A DNA stretch of 64,000 nucleotides from positions 434,001-498,000 of the forward strand of contig JAAONU010000123.1 in NCBI GenBank assembly GCA_012932295.1, in the 5' to 3' direction. The DNA is from Cyclina sinensis. Taxonomy: Eukaryota > Mollusca > Bivalvia > Venerida > Veneridae. Shown here in pieces: positions 10,506-22,445 of the stretch; within the stretch, counting starts at the first letter, position 1, and each line of letters opens with the position of its first letter. The position numbers and the translations under genes were made by a program. Below the pieces are notes generated by a model. It saw only the letters and a list, made by a program, of their open reading frames with translations. It was not told the origin of the DNA and did no database searches.

Positions 10506-12050
10506 GTCCGAATCAGCCCGTATTCCAAGTTGGGCCTATGGTCCTTGACATTGACAGTGTCAAAATAAGGTCAATTTTAAACTAGACCACATAGATAACA
10601 TAACAAACTTGACTACAGTCATCACTGAAACTTTCTCTACCTGCCAAGATTTAAATCAAACCCCACTTCAAAAAACTGTCATGTGAGTTATTTGTGACAT
10701 TATTTTCAGCAAGTCTAAGCATTCTCTGATTTTATCACACCTTTTTCGCATAGACTTGATGCGTTTTTCTTTAATACTGTTTGATACTCTCAATGACAAA
10801 CGAGAAAAATGGCATATTCAGTTAAAATTCTTACGTTTACGGAATAAATGTCACTTCCAAATCAAATTATCCTCCCCGTTTGCGTACTCATATGTTGATG
10901 ACGTTTAATGTTTATACTTTTTAACCCAACGGAAATTATGCGAGTGAAAGAAACAGAAAAAAACCGCAAAGGAGACACCTTGCTATAAGGGTGATGGTTT
11001 CAGCTTGTCTAAAGAGCGCATTTTTGCCAGATTGACTGAAAAACGAGCTGAATCAGAAAATCATGGGTGGTAAATCACTATTATTTTTAAAATCATGTTA
11101 ATCGGCACCAAATCAGTCGGGAACCGGTGTGTAGCCGTAAGTCAGGGATTCGACGTGCCCTCAACCCTATCTCAGTATTAAATTGTCGGAGAAAAAAAAA
11201 AAACGTCGGAATCCTGTCCTTAAATTTACATAGCTGTCTGATTAGTTAAAAGTGGAAAGCTTTTTTCTGAATGTTATTTTCACATGAACAAGATACATAA
11301 ATCGTGCGATAGAAATATATTTCAAATTGAAAACAGGCATAAATGTGTCGGACAAATACTTTTGTTATTTCTGTCGTTTAAATATATCAGGAAACATTGA
11401 TAGACTGTACTAAAAAATAGCAAAGTGGCTGGGGTGATCTGCTTCTGAAGATAATGAAGGGAAAGTTGAATGGTAATAGTATAAAAATTCAAAGACCTAT
11501 ATTTCTCTACCTCTTTCAAAATGTGACTGAAATTACATGCATATCTCCTGATTGCCTCTTTCCAAGCTAATACGTAATGAGATGAGTGGTGCTTGAACCT
11601 TCAATGAAACACGGTGGGTGAAATTCTATACAGCTGTTTAATAATCAAGGACTTCCAGTTGTATTGAAACTATTTTACCATTTTATATACCCTGATTGAA
11701 ACAACCTTCTGTATTCTATTTAAAATTCATATATTAATATAATATATATATAATATACTATAACACACAGGGCTGTAAACCGTAGCAAGACCCATTTTAA
11801 ACGGATTTAACTTTTGTATTCATGTAGATCTGCATCTGTACCCTTACGAATGGCAAGAAAAGCGGGCGTCAAACAAGAAATATATGAACAACAACACCGA
11901 AAGGGAAAAAAGAGCCGATTTTCAGATTTGGGTATATGAAACAATTACCTATTACTCGTATGAATTCAATTCTGAATGTATTTGAGCATGAAATTGCTAC
12001 CACGCTGACAGAAATAGTCAAGAAAAAATATTATAAAGTACACAGATTAG
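10506..12050. other. Non-coding stretch without recognised features
   Basis: No exon-like frames with plausible splice sites, no TIRs and no tandem repeats found. Short frames (for example 65 aa on the minus strand near 11322-11519) have no family resemblance. An A-rich run is at about 11192-11203. Confidence 0.4.
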
Positions 12051-12052
12051 GT

Positions 12053-12094
12053 AAAGACCTAAAATACCATAATATGATGGTATTTTAGGTCTTT
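12053..12094. repeat. Perfect 18-bp inverted repeat with 6-base loop
   Basis: AAAGACCTAAAATACCAT (12053-12070), loop AATATG, then the exact complement ATGGTATTTTAGGTCTTT (12077-12094). No run of T follows and no ORF is nearby. It may be the remnant of a foldback element. Confidence 0.85.
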
Positions 12095-12359
12095 GATTAG
12101 GACAAACATGTTAATAATAATGATAATAATAATAATAAAGAACACCAAAGAAAACTGAGAAATATTTCTACTCGCATTTATGTGGCTCTGAAAGACTGAA
12201 TTGGTGGTTTCATACCAGCTAGGCATAATAAACTGGTTTCCTATTAATCTCTTTCTCAATGTGGCACATATAGCAGCTAGTTTTTTTTCCAGCCACAGAT
12301 TGGCCTTGAAGAAATTATTAATATCAGGACAGGATGGTTCAATTGTGTGTATTGTCGAA

Positions 12360-13790
12360 ACTTTACAGTAGCGATATCTTCATAGTGCAGTTACTATGAA
12401 TCCTACCAAGCATAACCGAGTTATACAGCCGGCTGAAAGAGATGCTCTAAAGAGAGCAAATTCTTGCCGTTTGCGGTGCTTACGTCTATGACAATTCCCT
12501 CTATATATATGACAACAGAATGACAAAAAGAAGAAGAAAAAACAACTTGAATTTTTTTTCTGTGTGCTTTGCACGCGCACGTTGAACGAAGTTGAACGAA
12601 GTTTTCTACGGCACATCCCTGTCGTTAGTTCGCGATATTTTCATAGTGCAGGTCAACACTTCTATAGTAGACGGTATAATAGGTCATTTCAATAGCCCTT
12701 GCATTTTGAGAACTCAAAAAGACGGATCATTATATTAGCGATCTAGCAAACGTACGGACGTGAAAGATGTCTCAAATTTAACTAGTTTTATATAGCGTCT
12801 ACTTCAATTTGATACAATCCGCCAGGCATAACTGAGTTAAAGACGGTAAAAGGAGATGCTCTAAACAGAGCAAATTCGTGCCTTTTCATGGTGCTAAGCC
12901 TATGACAATCCTTTATATACGACAACGAAACGCAAGAACCAGCTTGCACTTTTTCCTGTGTGCTTTACAAGTGCAGGTTGAACGAAGTTCTCTACGGCAT
13001 ATCTTTGCCGGAACTATACAGAAGCGATAACTTTAAAGTGCAGTTCGTGCGCTGGCCAATCGGAAGAACTGTTCTCGCGTCTATAGTTCTGTAGTCCGTG
13101 TATTTTTTGTTGTTGTTGTTTTTTGAAAACTTAAAAGCACGGAGTTCTTCTGCAAGATCTAGCAAACGTACGCACGTGAACGAGGTCTTGAAATTCAGCT
13201 TGTAGTGTCAACCTTTATTTGACATCACACGCATTACTACCACGCATTACCAAATTACAGCCGACCAAATGGGTTGCTCTCAACAAAGCAAAATCTTGCT
13301 TTTCGCGGTTATTACGTCTGTGACAGTTCCTTTATATATATATATAAATATGATGCAGAAAAGAGCTCGCATTTTCTTTCTATGTGCTTTGCATGTGCAC
13401 ATTGAACGAAGTTCTCCACGGCACACCCCTGTCAGAATTTTACAGAAGCGATATGTCTGTAGTGCAGTTGGCATGCGGGCCAACCTGCGGAAATGTCTAC
13501 GCGTCTAAATTAGACGGTAAATTTGATCATTTATTTAGCGTAAGCCTGTGCTCCTTGTGGATCTTTTACAGGCGTGAACTATGTCTCAAATTTAGCTTGT
13601 GGCGTCATCTTTAATTTGATACCACCCGCTGGAAAATCCTACCATGCATTATCGAGGTACAGGCGGCCAAAGGGGATGTTCTAAATAGAGCAATTCTTGA
13701 TTTTCGCGGTGCTTAGCCTATGCAGTTCCTCTTTATATGATGTTCTCTGTCGGAACCTTTTTTGCACGTGGTGTTATGGTGTTTTGACAA
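12360..13790. repeat. Tandem repeat, ~415-bp unit, about 3.4 copies
   Basis: Landmarks recur at near-constant spacing. GACAATTCC or its variants is at about 12489, 12905, 13320 and 13729. TTGAACGAAGTTCT..ACGGCA is at about 12581, 12977 and 13402. ACAG(T/A)AGCGATA..GTGCAG is also repeated. Each unit has an AT-rich TATATA tract and, just upstream, a hairpin of 6-bp stem and 4-base loop (TGCTCT AAAG AGAGCA in unit 1; loops and a few stem bases differ in the others). Reading frames of 67-79 aa on both strands are repeat by-products. It may be a satellite or a tandem small-RNA locus. Confidence 0.8.
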
Positions 13791-14740
13791 ATAACAACAA
13801 AAATCGAAAGAGTCTGTTATGTAAGTGCCGTTTCCATCCTGATTCAATCTCCAAGCAGTGGCACTTATAGATCTATCTTATCAGTTACCACTTAAGTAAT
13901 AAACGTATCATCAATAAACAAATTTTATGTTTTTAATCAATCAGTGTATTAATACATTACATTACATTGCAATTACAAGGCAAAAAGCGCAAAGACAGGA
14001 CAACACGACACCTAAAAAGTGTTGTGTTTTTTGCTATAGGTGAAAGGTCAGAAATACGTCATATATTAGTCATTTAGTAAAATGCATTTAACCGAAGTGT
14101 AATGTGGATATCTTCCCAGTTATTTGGACTGTTAGAATTATGTTCAATAACCAAACTATTATACCTTTTGTACAAACACTAGGTGATCAACTTAAATAGT
14201 GTCATGTATTTGTCAGATATTTACTAGCCAAAGGCCATATTCAGTCAACATACAGTATATGAACTCTCTAGTAATTTCATTGTACTTTTAGATTAAGAAA
14301 AAATGGAATCTAATTTGTACTCGCTGTCATGTTGAAGTTATTAAAATATGTTACATTATATAAAGTTGTCATTTTAGTACACGAAATGTAGATGTCGTAA
14401 TTTTGTTTAAGCAATTTAGCTAGTCTATATGTGAGATTATATAGTACATGTATATATGTTTATTTAATATCCCGTCTGGACATTCTTCATAAAAGAAGAC
14501 TTTAGAAGCTTGAAAGGAGGGCTGCCGTATGGCCGAAAGCAGGGGCCGTTTGGCAGCATGATATTTTGTAAGTTAGCGATTAGAAAGCTTTGTTTTAAAG
14601 TAGCTGAAATGAGAACTTTTAAGTACAAAATGATACCTATAAAATGACTAAATGCTTACAGTTACTAGGCATTTAAGAACTGCTTCGAAGCCTTCTTCCA
14701 TTACAGATGTACGGCGAAACAAGAACTGTCACTGTAAGAT
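13791..14740. other. Non-coding stretch without recognised features
   Basis: No convincing exon, TIR or repeat array. A GGGCTGCCGTATGGCCGAAAG / GGGGCCGTTTGGCAG near-duplication is at about 14519-14558. Confidence 0.35.
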
Positions 14741-14744
14741 GACA

Positions 14745-15131
14745 ATGCCCCCGAAGTGGTGCTTTGGCTTTGAACTGAGGACCAGTCATTCAAGGTTCAA
14801 GGTCAACTAAATATATGTCAATGGGAAGGTCTTGTCCAAAAGGGGTGTTGTGTCTAAGTATAAAGTAAATCGACTTTCTAATAAGGAGGTTATGGCCAAT
14901 GTTAAATTTTTTGGACAATCTGATCTTCAAGTTGAAGGTCATTCAGGAGTCAAGGTCAAATAAATATAGGTCATTTGGGAAGGTCTTGTCCAAAGGAGTT
15001 TTGTTTCCAAGTATGAAGTAAATCCACTTACTAATAAGGAAGTTATGGCCAATGTTAAAGTTTTCGGACGGACGGACTGATGACTGACGGACTGGACAGT
15101 TAAAAAACTACATGCTTCTCTTCAGGGGCAT
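14745..15131. mobile_element. Short TIR element with internally duplicated body
   Basis: ATGCCCCCGAAG (14745-14756) is matched by inverted CTTCAGGGGCAT (15120-15131), with one mismatch. The interior is an approximately 150-bp segment present twice: AAGGTCAA.TAAATATA.GTCA, GGGAAGGTCTTGTCCAAA, AAGTA.GAAGTAAAT and AA.TTATGGCCAATGTTAAA recur at about 14800-14915 and 14950-15065. A CGGACGGACGG run precedes the right end, as in other bivalve MITE-like repeats. No coding potential. Confidence 0.7.
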
Positions 15132-15559
15132 AAAACTTGTTTATTAGGTTACATGTATACTATATGTTTTACAAGTCACACAGTTACTATGGATTTCTTT
15201 TCTTTACACAAACATTCTTATTTATATGTGTCTTCTCGTAGTACTACAAACAACTTATTCCTGTTTTTATAGTTTTACATTTACCTAGCCACGCATTCGC
15301 TCATGTAAAAGTCATATATAGCAACTTTTTGGTTTTATAGATAACTGTATTAACTGTTTACCAGGAAGTTGTTTATTTCTTGCTATCAAAACCGATATCA
15401 TTATTATATGCACAACTCCTGCACATCTATGAAACACTTCTGGTGTTTGTTTCCGTTCGATTTGAATAGCTTCGCTTTTTATTAGCTTTGCCTGAAAAAC
15501 GATCATTTAAGCATTGTCAACTTCAGTGTGTGTTCGTTAAGCGTCTTCTATTACGCTGT

Positions 15560-17930
15560 AATTAGCGAGTGCTTCATGGTTAAAGCGCCCCCGTTAGCTT
15601 CATGGTTAGAGCACCCTTGTTAGCTTCATAGTTAGCGCGACCTCGTAAGCTTCATGGTTGGATCGACCTCGATAGCTTCATGGTTAGCGCGACCTCGTTA
15701 GTTTCATGGTTAGCGCGACCTCGAAAGCTTCATGGTCAGCTCGCCCGCGTTAGCTTCATGATTAGAGCGCCTGCGTTAGTTTCATGGTTAGAGCGCCCTC
15801 ATTAGCTTCATGGTAAGCGCGACCTTGTTAATTTCATGGTTAACACGACCTCGATAGCTTCATGGTAAGCGCGTCCTCGTAAGCTTCATGGTTAGAGCGC
15901 CCTCGTTAGCTTCATGGTCAGCGCGCCCGCGTTAGTTTCATGGTTAGAGCGCCCTCATTAGCTTCATGGTAAGCGCGACCTTGTTAATTTCATGGTTAAC
16001 ACGACCTCGATAGCTTCATGGTAAGCGCGTCCTCGTAAGCTTCATGGTTAGAGCGCCCTCGTTAGCTTCATGGTCAGCGCGCCCGCGTTAGTTTCATGGT
16101 TAGCGCAACCTCATTACCTTCATGGTTGGAGCAACCTCGATAGCTTCATGGTCAGCGCGCCCACGTTAGTTTCATGGTTAGCGCGACCTCGTTAGCTTCA
16201 TGGTTAGAGCGCCCTCGTTAACTTTATGGTTATAGCGACCTCGTTAATTCATGATAAGAGCGACCTCGTTAAATTAATGGTTAGCGCGACATCGTTAGCT
16301 TCATGGTAAGAGCGACCTTGTTAGCTTTTTGGTTATAGCGCCATTGTTAGCTTCATGGTTAGCGGGACCTCGTTAGCTTCATGGTTAGCCTTACCTCGTT
16401 AGCTTCATGTTGAGCCCGACATCGTTAACGTCACTGTTAAAGCGACCTTGTTAGCTTCATGGTTAGCGCAACCTCGTTAGCTTCATGGTTAGCGCGAACT
16501 CGTTAGCTTCATTGTAAGCACGACTTCGTTAGCTATATGGTTAGCGCTGCCGCGTTAGCTTCATGTTGAGCGCAACCTCGTTAACGTCATGATTAAAGCG
16601 CCCTTATTAGCGTCATGGTTTAAGCGCCCTTGTTAGCGTCATGGTTTAAACGACCTTAACGACCTTGTTAGCTTTATGTCTAGTGAGTCCTCGTTAGCGT
16701 CATAATTAAAGCGCCCTTGTTAGCGTCATGGTTAAAGCGCCCTTGTTAGCATCATGGTTAAAGTGCCCTTGCTAGCGTCATGATTAAAGCGCCCTTGTTA
16801 GCTTCATGGTTAAAGCGTTTTTGTTAGCGTCATGGTTAAAGCGCCCTTGTTAGCGTTATGGTTAAAGCACCCCTGTTAGCATCATGGTTATAGCGATCTC
16901 GTTAGCGTCATGGTTAAAGCGCCTTTGTTAGCGTTATTGTTAAAGCGCCCTTGTTAGCGTCATGGTTTAAGCGACCTCGTTAGCGTCATGGTTAAAGCGC
17001 CCTTGTTAGCGTCATGGTTAGAGCGACCTCGTTAGCTTCATGTTTAGAGCGACCTCGTAAGCGTCATGGTTAAAGCGCCTTTGTTAGCGTTATTGTTAAG
17101 CGCCCTTGTTAGCATCATGGTTAGAGTGCCCTTGCTAGCGTCATGATTAAAGCGCCCTTGTTAGCTTCATGGTTAAAGCGCTTTTGTTTGCGTCATGGTT
17201 AAAGCGCCCTTGTTAGCGTTATGGTTAAAGCGCCCCTGTTAGCATCATGGTTAAAGCGACCTCGTTAGCATCATGGTTCAAGCGCCTTTGTTAGCGTTAT
17301 GGTTAAAGCGCCCTTATAAGCGTCATCGTTAAAGCGCCCTTGCTAGCGTCATCGTTAAAGCGACCACGTTAGCTTCATGGTTAAAGCGCCCCTGTTAGCA
17401 TCATGGTTAAAGCGCCCCTGTTAGCATCATGGTTAAAGCGACCTCGTTAGCGTCATGGTTAAAGCGACCTCGTTAGCGTCATGGTTAAAGCGCCCTTGTT
17501 AGCATCATTATTTAAAGCGCCTTGTAAGCGTCATGCTTAAAGCGCCCTTGTTAGCGTCATGGTTAAAACGCCCTTGTTAGCGTCATTATTTAAAGCGCCC
17601 TTGTTAGCGTCATGCTTAAAGCGCCCTTGTTAGCGTCATGCTTAAAGAGCCCTTGTTAGCGTCATTGTTAAAGCGCCCTTGTTAGCGTCATGCTAAAGCG
17701 CCTTTGTTAGCGTCATGCTTAAAGCGCCCTTGTTAGCATCAATATTTAAAGCGCCCTTGCTAGCGTCATGCTTAAAGTGTCCTTGTTAGCGTCATGCTTA
17801 AAGCGCCCTTGTTAGCGTCATGGCTAAAGCGCCCTTGTTAGCGTCATGGTTAAAGCGCCATTGTTAACGTCATTGTTAGAGCTATGGTTAGCGCAAACTC
17901 GTAAGCTTCAGGGTAAGCGCGACCTCGTTG
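15560..17930. repeat. Large 26-bp minisatellite (GTTAGC.TCATGGTTA.AGCGCCCT)
   Basis: Roughly 90 units by length. The left third favours GTTAGCTTCATGGTTAGAG CGCCCTC-type units. The right two thirds favour TTAGCGTCATGGTTAAAG with CGCCCTTG. Higher-order repeats are visible: a block near 15755-15900 recurs near 15935-16080. The unit resembles the D-arm/A-box region of a tRNA (TAGC..CATGGTTAGAGCGC), which may point to its origin. No ORF. Confidence 0.95.
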
Positions 17931-18269
17931 GCTCAGGAGATTGAGCTCGGTCTTGTACCGATTTATCGATAGTTGTTGTACCGATTTATCGATAGTTGTT
18001 GAAAGTGACGTTAACCTGAGTTTACTTATTCACTCCACTCTAGTATGAATACTTCATGACACAGGTTTATAGTCCAACACTGGTTCCTGTTTTTTTATGA
18101 AAGACCTTGATAAAAACTTAAATTAGTAAACAAAAAACAAGTAAGTTAATACTTCACTCAATTTATGTTTACTTTTCAAAAAGCATGTTTAGCACAAGAG
18201 TTGTAAAGCAAATAATGATGTAATCATAGTCTAAAGAATATGTCTGGGCTGTAGATTTTGTAGCACTCT

Positions 18270-19475
18270 TCAACGAACTGTTTTTATCTTTTGTTTACAT
18301 AAAAAGATTTCTTTACATGACTTCTTAAACCGACTATCTAGTACCCCATAAATCACCGGGTTAACAGCACTATTGAGAAAGTAAGATCTATAGACAAACT
18401 TATAGACAGCTCTCTCAGTGTCAGACAAAGACGCCACAAATGTCTCGTCTGCAAAGGTAATTAGACTGATACAAAGTAATGGCAAGTAGGAAAAAATGAA
18501 TGCTAATGAAATCCAAAACATTATCCAGGTTGTTTTGTTTCTTTTATTTGGGCTGCTTTGTTTGTTTCTTGCTTGATTTGAAAGAAACTTTGAGACCTCA
18601 AGGTGTTGGCATATGTCATCTGTTTCAATTGTGTCTACATTCGTTTCCTGACAAGAACCATTTGCTGTGCTAACAGACCTACTACCCCCAGTCGATGTAT
18701 CAAGGTCAACTGCTTTTAACCGTCTTTCATTTCTACATGAAGTGCTGTGTGCTTTGTTTTCCACTTTTGTTTGATTTGTACATCCCTGACTGCTAGTCTC
18801 ACCTATTTTCTTTCCCAGTTGGTGTTTGACACGGACAGCAATTATGCTGTACGTAGTTATGATAACAATCAAAGCTGCAACAAAAAGAACTGCAAAAGAT
18901 ACATTATGAATCAACGGAAACCACGTCTTCTTCATGGGCCTTGTGATAGCACATTCTGATATTGTCAGATTATATGCGTCGAGCTTTGTTGTTTGAACGC
19001 TGTACATAACTGGTGAAACCCAGGAGAAAAGAACTCCAAGAAGAGCAGAGACCGTGCACATGTATTTAGTGGCTGAGATAGATATTTGCACGCCAAACGG
19101 TCTGCATATTCTTCGGTAACGGTCAATCGCAATACACAGAAGCAAAATTCCAGAGGTAACTGTTGACCATGTTTTCAGAAACAAATTAAGCTTACAAGCC
19201 AAAACACTGTCGTAGGTGTATTGCCAGAAAAACTGCAGAAGTTCTAGCGGAATTACTACACCGCTTGTAAACAAGTCAACAAGTGCCAGAACTATTACAA
19301 ATATGCGATATGTAGACTTTGTAAATTTCTTTGTAAATATATAGCACACCAAAATGTTTCCAGTAAATCCAGATACACAAAGAATTATTAGGTAGACCAT
19401 AAGTATAACTTGACGCCTCAGTTCTTCATCAGCAAGTTCCTCTACGGTTTTCTCGTCACTGTAATTTGTTTTCAT
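18270..19475 (-). CDS. Class A (rhodopsin-like) G protein-coupled receptor, paralogue 1
   Basis: A single-exon ORF of 401 aa encodes a seven-helix receptor, probably for a peptide or other small ligand, acting at the plasma membrane. Visible landmarks: GN at 39-40 in TM1; LALVD with Asp67 in TM2; Cys94 at the start of TM3 and Cys175 in extracellular loop 2 (the usual disulfide); DRYRRICRP at 118-126; a long, Ser-rich and poorly conserved third intracellular loop (~218-315); TM6 FWISLAFIFSYLPLLC without the classic CWxP; NPVIYG at 372-377 ending TM7. N-glycosylation sites are NYS near the N-terminus and NLT at 169. The nearest paralogue is at 23091-24272. Intronless structure and tandem copies fit the lineage-specific GPCR expansions of molluscs. 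The ligand cannot be inferred. Confidence 0.93.
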   Translation of the reverse strand: MKTNYSDEKTVEELADEELRRQVILMVYLIILCVSGFTGNILVCYIFTKKFTKSTYRIFVIVLALVDLFTSGVVIPLELLQFFWQYTYDSVLACKLNLFLKTWSTVTSGILLLCIAIDRYRRICRPFGVQISISATKYMCTVSALLGVLFSWVSPVMYSVQTTKLDAYNLTISECAITRPMKKTWFPLIHNVSFAVLFVAALIVIITTYSIIAVRVKHQLGKKIGETSSQGCTNQTKVENKAHSTSCRNERRLKAVDLDTSTGGSRSVSTANGSCQETNVDTIETDDICQHLEVSKFLSNQARNKQSSPNKRNKTTWIMFWISLAFIFSYLPLLCISLITFADETFVASLSDTERAVYKFVYRSYFLNSAVNPVIYGVLDSRFKKSCKEIFLCKQKIKTVR

Positions 19476-20944
19476 GTTTTCCCTATATACTAATTCAATG
19501 GTACAAATCCAGTTTGTATTTAATTTGATGTTTTGGAATTAACTGTCTCCAAATTTCAAAAGACTTCCAGACAAATCACTTAAAATGCTACTTTTATTTT
19601 CTGTTTAGAAGATTATTTTATGAGTCATGCAGAAAACTTTAACCCAGATAACACTGAAATTTCTGTCGCTGTTAACGTTCTGGGTATACCCTTGAAAACA
19701 GGAAGATAATAAAAATCTCGAATGATGTACTGAATACGTTTTTACCATTTGATATTGTAAAGATAAATAGGTTGTTATTTATACATGTTGTGACGTGATA
19801 CATGTTGACACATTCTCCTAAGTCTTGAGTTCGAATTTACGTTCCAACAAAATGGTGTAGTCTGGTAAAAGAAAATTTGACATTCACTAAATCTAAAAAA
19901 AAATAACTAAAGAAATGCCGAAACATGCAAGCAACTACGTGTTTCTTACACATGTATATATTTTGTTACAAAGGCGTTTATTTGATTCTTAATGCATTCT
20001 TTAGTTTAATTACCACCAAGCTTACTGTCACGGAGATATCCGAGATGGCAAAGTTGGTGAAATCAAAAGAACGAATGTAAACATAAAACTGGAAATGTGC
20101 CAAGAATCATGAAAATAACACCGTTATCGCACTCTGTTTATAGATACAATCCACATTTCAAAATGTCAAATAGATAAAAGTTGGATCGCAATCAAGATAT
20201 CATATCAATATTTGCATAATACAAAATGTACATTTCAGCGAGTGTCAATAGCAAACATAGGTATCTACAATATATATAAAGAATGCTGTCATTTCATTTT
20301 CCTAGAAAATTTATAAACCTTGTAAAGCATCATTTTTTCTTAACTTGTACTTATTTTTGGCAAAATAAACCAATAAAAAGTTTTTTCTCTCTAGAGGTCA
20401 TTATTTTTATCTCGTGTGTACGTCATACTTTGTTTCAGTCACACAACTCTATTTCTTTCTAAGAAAAAGCTTTCAACTTCATGAAATTGTTTAATTTTAT
20501 GAGAAGATGACACTTATTGTTTTGTTGAACTTCACTTGAAGTTCTAAATACATCCACGCATTTGACCAATGGTCTTTAACCTTCGAAGTTTATCCGCCTT
20601 CAATGGTAAAATGAATGTTTCAGTCCTTTAACTGTATGTCTATAAGCTACAGCTTTAAACACTTTAAAACTGTTGATGACTCCTATTATTTTGAGGGATT
20701 GTACTCATAGCTGAAGGTAACCTCCGACCAATACCTCAAATACCCTTTGATCAAGGGTCTTTAACCTTCAGAATTTATCTCGCTACAGCATGTACAATGG
20801 CAAAATGGTTGGTTTTTGAAGTTAGTCAATTTGCTTAACAAATGGTGTTTTTGAAGGACTGTTTAGTTTTTAAATCTGTCAGTGTTCAGTATCGAACAAC
20901 TTCAGTTCATTCAGTGCTTTGATTGATAACATGGATCTGATCAT
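19476..20944. other. Upstream flank of GPCR 1, non-coding
   Basis: Shares short blocks with 24273-25203 (ACAAATCCAG, GATGTTTTGGAA, GAGATATCCG), so it belongs to the segmental duplication. A degenerate ~180-bp direct repeat is at about 20550-20815 (GGTCTTTAACCTTC..AATTTATC). No exons recognised. Confidence 0.5.
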
Positions 20945-21396
20945 CGCAAGCTAATTACAGAATGGTTTGGCCTCTTTTCTTGGGTACACATTCATGATTC
21001 TTTTAAATGAGGAAGAATTGTGGCGTTCCTTAGTGATCCATTTCTACTGTGTTCGTTTCCAAATCCTTAATTATTCTTTTTTTTTCTTTAACATATTCTA
21101 CATCTCGATTATTGACAGTAGTTGTGAGTATCCCACTAGACTAGTGCCTGCATGCCCAACTTAATACAACACCTTCACTGACATGCCTAACTATACTGCT
21201 CAAGAAAATATCTTCATAAAGCACTGGTATATGTTCAGCAACTTCCAGACTTAACACCCAGTCGTACAATGTCAGGCCATACTGTGAAATAGATAAATTC
21301 AAAAAATATACAAAACCTTTATGTGTGACCTCACAAAATGGGACCCCGTCGTACGCATCACAGACTTTTACGCGTCCTGTAGCGAAGTAGCCTGTT
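20945..21396 (-). pseudogene. Decayed last exon of the methyltransferase-like gene
   Basis: This is the duplicate of the exon at 25204-25697. On the minus strand the family sequence is readable from ATGRVKVCDAYDGVPFCEV through YDWVLSLEVAEHIPVLYEDIF to VVLSWA. After that the frame is broken by TGCAGGCACTAG in place of the intact PGQVGYSH region, giving an in-frame stop and a frameshift. Further indels follow in the C-terminal part, although RNATILPHLK is still recognisable. The 5' end of the exon (STVGSFGDGPG, the presumed SAM-binding glycines) is missing. No matching first exon was found for this copy. It lies upstream of GPCR 1, as the intact exon lies upstream of GPCR 2. Confidence 0.85.
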
Positions 21397-21399
21397 TAC

Positions 21400-22310
21400 A
21401 TATAAAATTTACATATTGAGCTTTTGGTATGCTGCATATACTCATTTGCTTAACGAAGCATTTAAAGCAAAATATGAAATAGTAAACGGAAGTCATTAGA
21501 ATAAGTCTCTTTAAAATTTCATTTGGAAATTAGTAAAACTCAAAGCCATGAAAACACATAATGACTTTCTAATAAATCAAACTAAGTTACATTATGAGGA
21601 GTTAATATTCAATACGTAATGAATGAGTAGATATCTATTACCAATATGGTCCTGAATAAAAACAAAAACAAATGCTCCAAACAGGTAAAAATGTAAAAAT
21701 TCCCTTAATATCGAAATCAGATCAATAAAAATGTAACAATTAACCTCGTTACATATCGTTTACCCATAGAACAAAACAAAGACGCGATGGAAATTTTTGT
21801 TTGCATGATTAAACGGAGCATTTAGTTTACTTTTCACGATGCCGTTTTTTCCAAAAACATAAGGCTCTTGTTTAATATGTTATATGTATATTGTAAGTGC
21901 ATGTTTTACAAGTAAAACTGTCACTAAGCATTCTTTTCGGTACACAAAAAATCTTATTTACATGTGTCGTTTCGTAGTAAAACAAACTTAATTAACAGCT
22001 TACAGAGGAACCAGACTCGTCCCTATATTAACAGTTACACATTCACCTGGAAATTCATTCTTTCATGTACACGTTCTAAATAGCAACTTTTTTGTTTTGT
22101 TTTAAAGTTAAGTTTAAGTTAGCTAACTAACAACTTCATGTTTATCGGGGAGCTGTTTATTCCTCTTTATCGAAACTGATAGCATTTTTATATGCACAAA
22201 TCCTAAGAAATTATTCATACTTCACTTGTTTACTTGGATAAGAATACATTTGCTTTTAATTAATTTTGCAAAAAAAAAGGTTCATTTGTAAATATTATTA
22301 ACTTAAGTGC
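21400..22310. other. Non-coding junction between the two duplication units
   Basis: The part up to ~21870 has no counterpart that I can see. From about 21880 it resembles 15150-15550 (AAAACTGTCACTAAGCATTC, TCTTATTTACATGTGTC). AT-rich, with no exons. Confidence 0.4.
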
Positions 22311-22445
22311 CTCCTCGTTGGTTTCGTGGCTAGCCGTCCTTTGTGGTAAACGCGTCCTTGTTAGCTTCGTGGTTAGTGCATCTTCGTTGGTTTCGTGATT
22401 AATGCGCCCTCGTTGTTGTCGTGGTTAGCGTGTGTTAGATTGAGG
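22311..22445. repeat. Remnant of the 26-bp satellite
   Basis: Four to five decayed units such as GTTAGCTTCGTGGTTAGTGC and GTTGGTTTCGTGATTAATGC, followed by AGGAGATCGCGGTCGGTCTT, which matches the right border of the large array (AGGAGATTGAGCTCGGTCTT at ~17935). It is therefore the homologous site in the second duplication unit. Confidence 0.85.

Noticed and set aside
12440..13700. Resemblance of the 415-bp repeat hairpin to the histone mRNA 3' stem-loop, and of GCAAATTCGTG to the U6 snRNA 3' region
   Set aside because: The loop bases do not fit the histone consensus, no histone ORF is near, and the U6-like word is 11 bases in only one unit with no U6 flanks.
18747..18959. Plus-strand frame inside the first GPCR (also 23049-23282 and 24015-24320 at the second)
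   Set aside because: Antisense shadows of the receptor genes with no family resemblance.
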